Shown: piece after piece, positions 57,730 to 64,000 of the stretch | How the letters are laid out: every line of letters begins with the position of its first letter | Position numbering within the stretch: the first letter of the stretch is position 1 | DNA from: Chondrosia reniformis | Lineage: Eukaryota; Porifera; Demospongiae; Chondrillida; Chondrillidae | Direction: 5' to 3' | Assembly (NCBI GenBank): GCA_947172415.1 | Contig: OX359191.1 | Span: 2,108,001-2,172,000, forward strand | DNA: 64,000 nt | Notes under the pieces: generated by a model | What the model was told of the DNA's origin: nothing | Databases searched by the model: none | Seen by the model: the letters and a program-made list of their open reading frames with translations, nothing else | Translations under genes and position numbers: made by a program

Positions 57730-59920
57730 TACACAGGGTGCAGCAGGCCCTTCCGGCCTGGACGCCTATGCCTGGCGATGATTATGTACCTCTTTTAGAG
57801 GTGCATCATCAGATCTTTGTGATTCACTTGCTGCTGTGACATGTAGAATTTGCTCCACAAATATCAACCCAGAGGGACTATCTGCCTTCAGTGCATCTAG
57901 ACTTATCCCCTTAGATAAGTCTCCTTGTGTTCGGCCGGTTGGAATAGGGGAAGTTGCACGTAGAATTGCTGCCAAAGCAGTTCTTTGCCTACTGTCTGAT
58001 GATATTCATGCGGCTACTGGCCCACTTCAATTGTGTGCAGGCCATATAGCTGGATGCGAAGCCGCTATACACGCAGTAAACGAAATGTTCAACCAACAAA
58101 CCAGTGATGCTATGTTGCTGGTGGACGCAAGCAATACTTTTAATACCATCAACCGCCAGGCTGCACTACACAACATCGAGTATATCTATCCATCAATAGC
58201 AACCATACTTTATAACACCTACAATGCCCCTGTCAGAATGTTCATTACTCATTACTGGAGGTGGTGAAATTAAATCAATGGAGGGCACAATCCAGGGTGA
58301 TCCTCTTGCCCGCTCATACAAAGACTGAGCACACACCATCCTGACAGTGGGCAAGTCTGGTATGCCGATGATGCCTTAGCTACTGGCAAGCTACGTGACC
58401 TCCATCAGGGGTGGTCTAGTTTCTCTGAGCTTGGTCCAAGGTTTGGTTATTTTCCAAATCCATCTAAGACCCATCTGGTGGTGAAACCTGAAGTCCTTGA
58501 CGATGCCCAATTCTTGTTTGCTGATACAGGTATACAGATAACTCAACACGGTCAGAGACATTTAGGGGCAGTAATTGGCAGCCTGTCATTCAGAGAGAGC
58601 TACATCAAGCAAAAATTGACAACTGGATTGAGGAGATTAAAATCCTGTCATCCATTGCCAGATCACATCCACATGCCGCCATGGCTGTCTTTACTCATGG
58701 ACTTGTAAACAAATGGCAATATCTCATGAGAACTATCGATGGGATTAAACACTTATTTGATCCGCTTGAAGATGCCATTAAGCTCCACCTTATATATTCC
58801 TGCCTTGACCAATCAGGAGCCTCCCTCCCAATTGGTACAGGAACTTCTATATACATCTTCCAACCCGCCATGGTGGTCTAGGTATTATAAATCCATCCAC
58901 TATTTGTGAGGAACAGTACGGAAGCTCACAACATATTTCTAACCCTCTAAAGCAAATGATAATTGGCCAACAGTACACAAGCCAAGTCTGGGATACTGCA
59001 GAGCGTAAAAGCCATGTGCACGATGAAAGAAGAAAGGGCCTTATTGCAAAAGCCAAAGAAGTCAGAGAAAGCCTTCTGGCTATACTTCAGAGAGCAATGG
59101 ATCTGGCAAGTGAAACTGGTGCATCCTCCTGGTTGGCATAATTGCCATTAAAAGACCATGGGTTCTACCTTAACAAAGGTGAATTTTATGATGCCATTTC
59201 CATCAGATATAGATGGTCACTGATGAATACACCTGGAACATGCACTTGTGGCCTGCCCTTTTCCATAGACCATGCGATGATTTGCCTCCATGGTGGCATG
59301 GCCATTAGAAGACATAATGACATCAGGGATCTTACAGGTAAATGGCTGAAGGAGGTATGCCATTATGTCAAATGTGAACCCACCTACAATCTTTGTCAGG
59401 TGAACAAATTCTTCCCAATTCTGCTAATCTAAATGATGATGCCCGGACTGATATCCGTGCTAGAGGTTTCTGGAGGAGAGGTCAATGTGCCTTTTTCGAT
59501 GTTAGGGTTTTTCATCCCAATGCACAGTCGTACCGCTCATCCAAAATTGAAACACTCTACAGAAGGCATGAGAATTTAAAGAAGAGGGAATATGGTGACC
59601 GGATTAGAGAAGTGGAGAATGGCTCCTTTACTCCTCTGGTTTTTGCCACCACAGGTGGTTTGAGTCGAGAAACAACCATCTTCTATAAGCGACTAGCAGA
59701 ATTAATGTCAATCAGCAGAAATGCAAAATATCATGAAACCATATCTTGGATGAGATGTAAACTATCTTTCTCTCTGGTCAAATCAGCAATCATGTGTATC
59801 AGAGGTAGCAGATCCATCAAAGCTAATTATAATGATAATATTACACTGGGATTGACCGAAAGTCACCCAGTTTACTACCTCTACATGTACTCTATGTATA
59901 AATCTATCATTTAGTAATAT
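57730..59920 (+). mobile_element. decayed non-LTR retroelement (RT plus nuclease, R2-like)
   Basis: Fragments of one polyprotein in several frames. The RT part starts GAAGPSGLDAYAWR (TGA follows at 57779) and continues LDKSPCVRPVGIGEVARRIA, GCEAAIHAVNEMF, LLVDASNTFNTINRQAA, GTIQGDPLA and VWYADDALATG (58358-58390, the catalytic YADD). Then come LGAVIGS and FTHGLVNKWQYLMRTI. The C-terminal part has CTCGLPFSIDHAMICLHGG (zinc-knuckle-like), RHNDIRDL, RARGFWRRGQCAFFDVRVFH (restriction-like nuclease core) and PLVFATTGGLSRE, ending at TAG 59912-59914. At least four frameshifts or stops and a deletion after GDPLA show it is dead. The 5' end is truncated; an A-rich tail follows at about 60005. No intact protein can be made. 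Confidence 0.8.
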
Positions 59921-60015
59921 ATCAACTCTTTGACTTGTTTTATTTTGTTACTATTATTGTTATTGTTGTGGTTGTATTACATTATTTATTATTATTAATA
60001 AAATCATAAAAAAAA

Positions 60016-60260
60016 TGTATGTACTAGTTGTATGTACTAGTTGTATGTGCTAGTTGTATGTACTAATTGCATTTACAAGTTGTATGTACTATTTATATGT
60101 AATAGTTATATGTGCATGTATTAGTTATATGTAGTAGTTGTATGTACTAGTTATATGTATACTAGTTGTATGTAGTAGTTGTATGTACTAGTTATATGTA
60201 CTAGTTGTATGTAGTAGTTGTATGTACTAATTATATGTACTAGTTGTATGGTCTAGTTGT
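60016..60260. repeat. minisatellite, TATGTACTAGTTG unit
   Basis: About 18 imperfect copies of a 12-15 bp unit (TATGTACTAGTTG, TATGTAGTAGTTG, TATGTACTAGTTA) follow the A-rich tail of the retroelement. It may have grown from the 3' tail. Confidence 0.8.
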
Positions 60261-60535
60261 ACATATATGTGACCCCCGCCAGTAGAAATCACAGAAAATG
60301 GCCCCCAACAGAAACCGACATTTTCTTAGCAAATGTCTTTATGGCCCTTAGAGAACATTTGTACCAAGTTTGAATGAAATCTCTTTTTTTACAAAGGAGA
60401 TATGGTTGATTAAAATTATCGTACCGTATACATTTTACCGTATTAAAACTATATTAAAAATTGACCATTTTAAATAAATGGTATATTTATACTTCTATTT
60501 TATTTATACTTGCAATTGGTAATAGCAACTTTAAC

Positions 60536-60716
60536 ATGAATATATGGTTCCTATTGCTCAAAGGGATTGCTCTATCTATCCTCACTGGTCCTCTTGGAGT
60601 TTATGGAGATCAACTCAACCTCAATAACTCAGACACCTGTCAACCTCACAAAGTTTGTAACAATGCTGATGATATTGTGACAGCTATCATTTCTAATCAA
60701 GAAAACTATCAAAGAT
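60536..60716 (+). pseudogene. truncated type B exon 1 copy
   Basis: From ATG 60536 the sequence equals B4 exon 1 (signal peptide to NQENYQR), then switches at 60716/60717 to the upstream flank of a type B gene (ATGGACCTTATTTTTCAATA). The block 60440-60716 is repeated 661 bp further on at 61101-61377. It ends out of frame after about 60 residues. Confidence 0.8.
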
Positions 60717-61196
60717 ATGGACCTTATTTTTCAATACGATATACAAAAATGGATTGCCATAAAAACATAAAAATGGTGTTCCAGATGTTTCAATGTGTAT
60801 ATATTCAGATTCACTATAAGGCTTAGTGTTGATATTAAGCTATAATATGTCTGTTGTTAGTTATTATAAGTCTTTCAAATTGAAACATCCGTTTATATAT
60901 ATATACAAATTACAAATTATACATATATATACGTATGTATTTAGTAACTTATAATATACAGGATAGGGAGGTGTATATTTAAATATTAGCAAACTTTAGA
61001 ACAAAAATCCTTCATCCTCCTCATTCATTGCTGAAGAAGATCTACTGGTTGAAACGTCAAAATTTGATACTCAAATATATACCTCCTCCCATATTTATAG
61101 TATATAAGGTGCAGTGAAAAATTGACCATTTTAAATAAATGGTATATTTATACTTCTATTTTATTTATACTTGCAATTGGTAATAGCAACTTTAAC

Positions 61197-63244
61197 ATGA
61201 ATATATGGTTCCTATTGCTCAAAGGGATTGCTCTATCTATCCTCACTGGTCCTCTTGGAGTTTATGGAGATCAACTCAACCTCAATAACTCAGACACCTG
61301 TCAACCTCACAAAGTTTGTAACAATGCTGATGATATTGTGACAGCTATCATTTCTAATCAAGAAAACTATCAAAGATTGATGGAAGCCTTCTACCCAGTC
61401 AACCATGGAGTGCCTCAGTTTGTTAGTCTCATATTCTTCACTAATGGAACTCCCATTTCACAGCCACTGTGTAACCAGACACCATATGCAGGTATGATCA
61501 TGGAACTCAATGGAGAAGATAATGTTTATGGAACTATGTGGTATGCGTCTTCTGCTAACATACTGGCTACAGGAACTATTCTCAATGAATTAGGACTAAT
61601 GGTTCCGCAAGTAATCTCAGGAGTATTCTTTAAGACCAATCCTATTATAACTGCCTTTCCTCTTGTATGCTTGACTGTTCCTTATCAAATACCACAAAGC
61701 AAGACATTGTTACAGTCAGATACCTTACTTGTGGGTATGCATGCTTTGTATGTATGTATATATATATGTATATATATTGCATGCATCACACATATCCAGT
61801 TTGAAGGTACCAACCAGCTGCAGCTAAAAGATCAGATGATAGGGATTTCTGCTAACTACGCCAAACATACGTATATATCTTTGAGATGGTTCATCTTTTA
61901 GTCTTTTGAGTATCTAGAGAGACGATGCATTTGATTCGATTCTTGTCCTGATTCAGTTGTTTTGACCTTGGGGGTCTTCTTCAGCAGCGAAAACACCCAG
62001 GGTCGAAACGTCAAAATTCCTAAGGAACCTGCTAATAAAAATTTACAAGTACTGTATTTATATGTCATTTTCACTTAAAATTTATTAATTAATTTTCTCA
62101 TATATCCATTTATATATATATACATTGTCTATACAAAAGGGAATCCTGTAGATGTCTAACGGTAACATAATAAATCTTAAAACTTACTTGGGATGTCAAA
62201 TCCTGCATGACATATGTACATATTTTCTTTAAATATATTTAGGTCAAGGAATCACTTTTGAAAAAGAAAGTCGACCCCACAGTCTATTATAATGCAAAGG
62301 GCTACAGTTGTGTGATTCCTAAAGTGAATAAAATATTCTGCACTTTTCAATGCATCCTGGTACGGGAAATCTATTGGATAATTGTTTTTAGAATTGGTGC
62401 AATGCTCTTCTGGCCAGCTACCTTGGTCATAGTTGCAAGACTATTGAAATTGAAGGCTTTTGTTTTGCAACTAGATCTTAATGTTTCATCATTCAGTATA
62501 TTCTGGGGAATATCCTTATTTTCCGTTATTTTTACTAGTTTATATAATATAAAAGCTATACTATTTGCATTTGCAATAATTCAAGTCAACTGGAACTGCT
62601 ACGAGCTAGGCAATTTTGAGCATGTGTTTGGTATCAGCTATTTGATGTTTGCAGTGGTAGTATTTGCACTCAGCATTGTATTTACATTGAAGTTAGACAT
62701 TCCACATCACCTATCTGCACCACAGTCCATTATGAATCTGCTCAGATGTGTGACTTGTAATGTTTTTAGAGCAGAAAAGGTCAATAGAATAGTTCTAAAG
62801 TTGGCAATTTGGAGCATTATTGCGTTGCTTGGAATCACATTTTGTCAAGTGTCCATAACTCTCCTAACTGTATTAACAGATCCTTATAGGAATGGATTCC
62901 TTTTTGCATCTATTATGCTTCTTGCTTGTGGAGTCACTTCTCTATTTGCAGCACTGTTCAGTTTAGATCAAATTTTCATAACAGACTACAGAGTTGCTAT
63001 TAACTGCAAAGCAGGTTTGAAGAGATGTCTCTCATGGTTATTCCTCATGACAGTATCATTATGTGGAGCAATGTTCTTTGCAGCTATCCACATCTTGGTT
63101 CTCATGGACATTAGACTACCTCTGAGATACAGCATCAATTTCAAGTGGTTCTTCTCAATCACAACTTCTATGCTTATACCAACACTGACAATTTACTTGA
63201 AGAGGTTCATCAACACATTAAATAATGTAGTGCAATCATCATAA
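61197..63244 (+). CDS. type B seven-transmembrane receptor-like protein, copy B4
   Basis: Exons 61197-61730 and 62243-63244, 511 aa, no lesions. It is almost identical to B1: it shares FCTFQCILV and WIIVFRIGAML, and differs in QCILVREIYWIIVF, NAKGYSC and YLKRFINTL. The GTGGGT donor at 61731 is the same as in the other B genes. Here, unlike the others, the exon 1 frame stays open through the first part of the intron to 61901, ending AKHTYISLRWFIF. An unspliced mRNA would thus give a 234-residue secreted ectodomain. The promoter region and the hammerhead-like motif at 61031 are as in B1. Confidence 0.85.
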
Positions 63245-63699
63245 ATCCTATTATATATATGTATATAGTTGCAGTTAAAATTATGCATGTATTTGTAGAT
63301 GACACCTTAATTTTTGTGATCAAGTGTTAACATGCAGCACACCAACTGCAAGTTTTACCTGAATACAGCTCTCTTTATTAATTTTGTTAAATGCAGTATA
63401 CGTATTGGAATTTTCAACATGCACTTGCATGATTATATATAAAATTAAATGATGCAAGATAGGGTAAATATGTAATTTGCAGATGGAGTCTGATTACAAA
63501 AACTTCAAAACACATGCTTATAGAAAGCAGCTATACATAAGCAACAATTAATCAAAAAGGATGTTCACCATTTTAACCAGTTCATCTGTGAATTTTGTTA
63601 CCTCTTTAAAGTCTATTTGCCAATGAATTATGTAATTAATCACAAAAATAAAGCACTCAAAATGCAATCATTGCATGCATTATCTATACTAGAGAACTA

Positions 63700-63914
63700 T
63701 TTTCTACAAAATAGTGAAGATGTAGGGAGTGCACAAAAAGCGCAGAAACAAGAAAGGGATGTTACACAGTGAAGCATTAGGTATATATGCATGAATCATA
63801 CAACACCCTTGCTTTTAGGATTCATACATAGCTAATGCTTCACTGTGTAACATCCCTTACTTGTTTCTGTGCTTTTTGTGTCATCCCTACATCTTCACTA
63901 TTTTTGTAGAAAAA
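63700..63914. mobile_element. foldback (MITE-like) element, unit 4
   Basis: Arms 63700-63779 and 63830-63914 are reverse complements of each other and match the element at 29962-30184 with small differences (AGTGCACAAAAAGCGCAG against ATGGCACAAAAAGCACAG). Confidence 0.75.
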
Positions 63915-64000
63915 TTTTATTGTTCTCTAGTTTGTGTACTTTTTATGGAGTATAAACTAGGAATTCGATTGTATTTCAACTCATTTTGGTTTCACAATCT

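Larger units (their letters stand above)
60440..64000. repeat. partial unit 4, sister of the B part of unit 1
   Basis: Corresponds to about 27360-30250 of unit 1 with the 661-bp partial repeat added. It shares the foldback element and B1-specific residues, while units 2 and 3 lack both, so it was copied from unit 1 (or the reverse). It extends past the window edge. Confidence 0.7.

Overview
The window reads as animal (metazoan) nuclear DNA. It is AT-rich and full of TATA/TACGTA-type microsatellites. Its genes are split by short GT-AG introns (the shortest I can support is 44 bp), and it contains an R2-like retroelement remnant, foldback elements, SINE-like pieces and hammerhead-like repeats. 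The compact introns together with large lineage-specific gene families suggest an early-branching invertebrate, most likely a demosponge such as Amphimedon. That is an impression, not a demonstrated match. No bacterial-style operons, CRISPR arrays or tRNA genes were found.

Left part (1-9.1 kb): the last exon of a coiled-coil protein, then a + strand cluster of five small cysteine-rich, probably zinc-binding, paralogs (2364-2889, 4300-4702, 6153-6488, 7386-7871, 8582-9039) and one broken copy (5454-5693). Two of them, and partly a third locus, share an upstream block with an octamer (ATTTGCAT), a C/EBP-type palindrome (TTGCGCAA), up to four STAT-type TTCNNNGAA palindromes and a TATA box. 9.1-14.3 kb is essentially gene-free, with a few small repeats.

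Middle part (14.3-53.4 kb): two minus-strand kinase-like genes of the APH/ACAD10-11 type (F, 9 exons, 14349-16555; G, 10 exons, 17388-19762) lead into a tandem segmental array of three units of about 10-12 kb (20026-31916, 31917-43119, 43120-about 52700). Each unit carried, on the minus strand, an APH-type gene now decayed; on the + strand, in units 1 and 2, a type A seven-transmembrane gene lying inside an APH intron; one stray TPR exon; a + strand type B seven-transmembrane gene; and a minus-strand gene J for a single-pass receptor. Only the outermost J copy (50942-53433) is complete. The others were cut by the duplication breakpoint, which can be read at base level.

Right part (53.4-64 kb): a foldback repeat, the 3' half of the TPR gene that donated the stray exon (55906-57268), a mariner-like MITE in its intron, a decayed RT-nuclease retroelement (57730-59920), a minisatellite, and a fourth partial unit with a truncated exon 1 copy and a further intact type B gene (61197-63244).

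The most interesting content is the receptor array: at least five intact secretory-signal/cysteine ectodomain/7TM genes in two subfamilies, interleaved with a second, unrelated family of single-pass receptors. I recognise neither family. Together with the inducible-looking promoters of the cysteine-rich cluster, it could be a rapidly evolving recognition locus. That role is inference.
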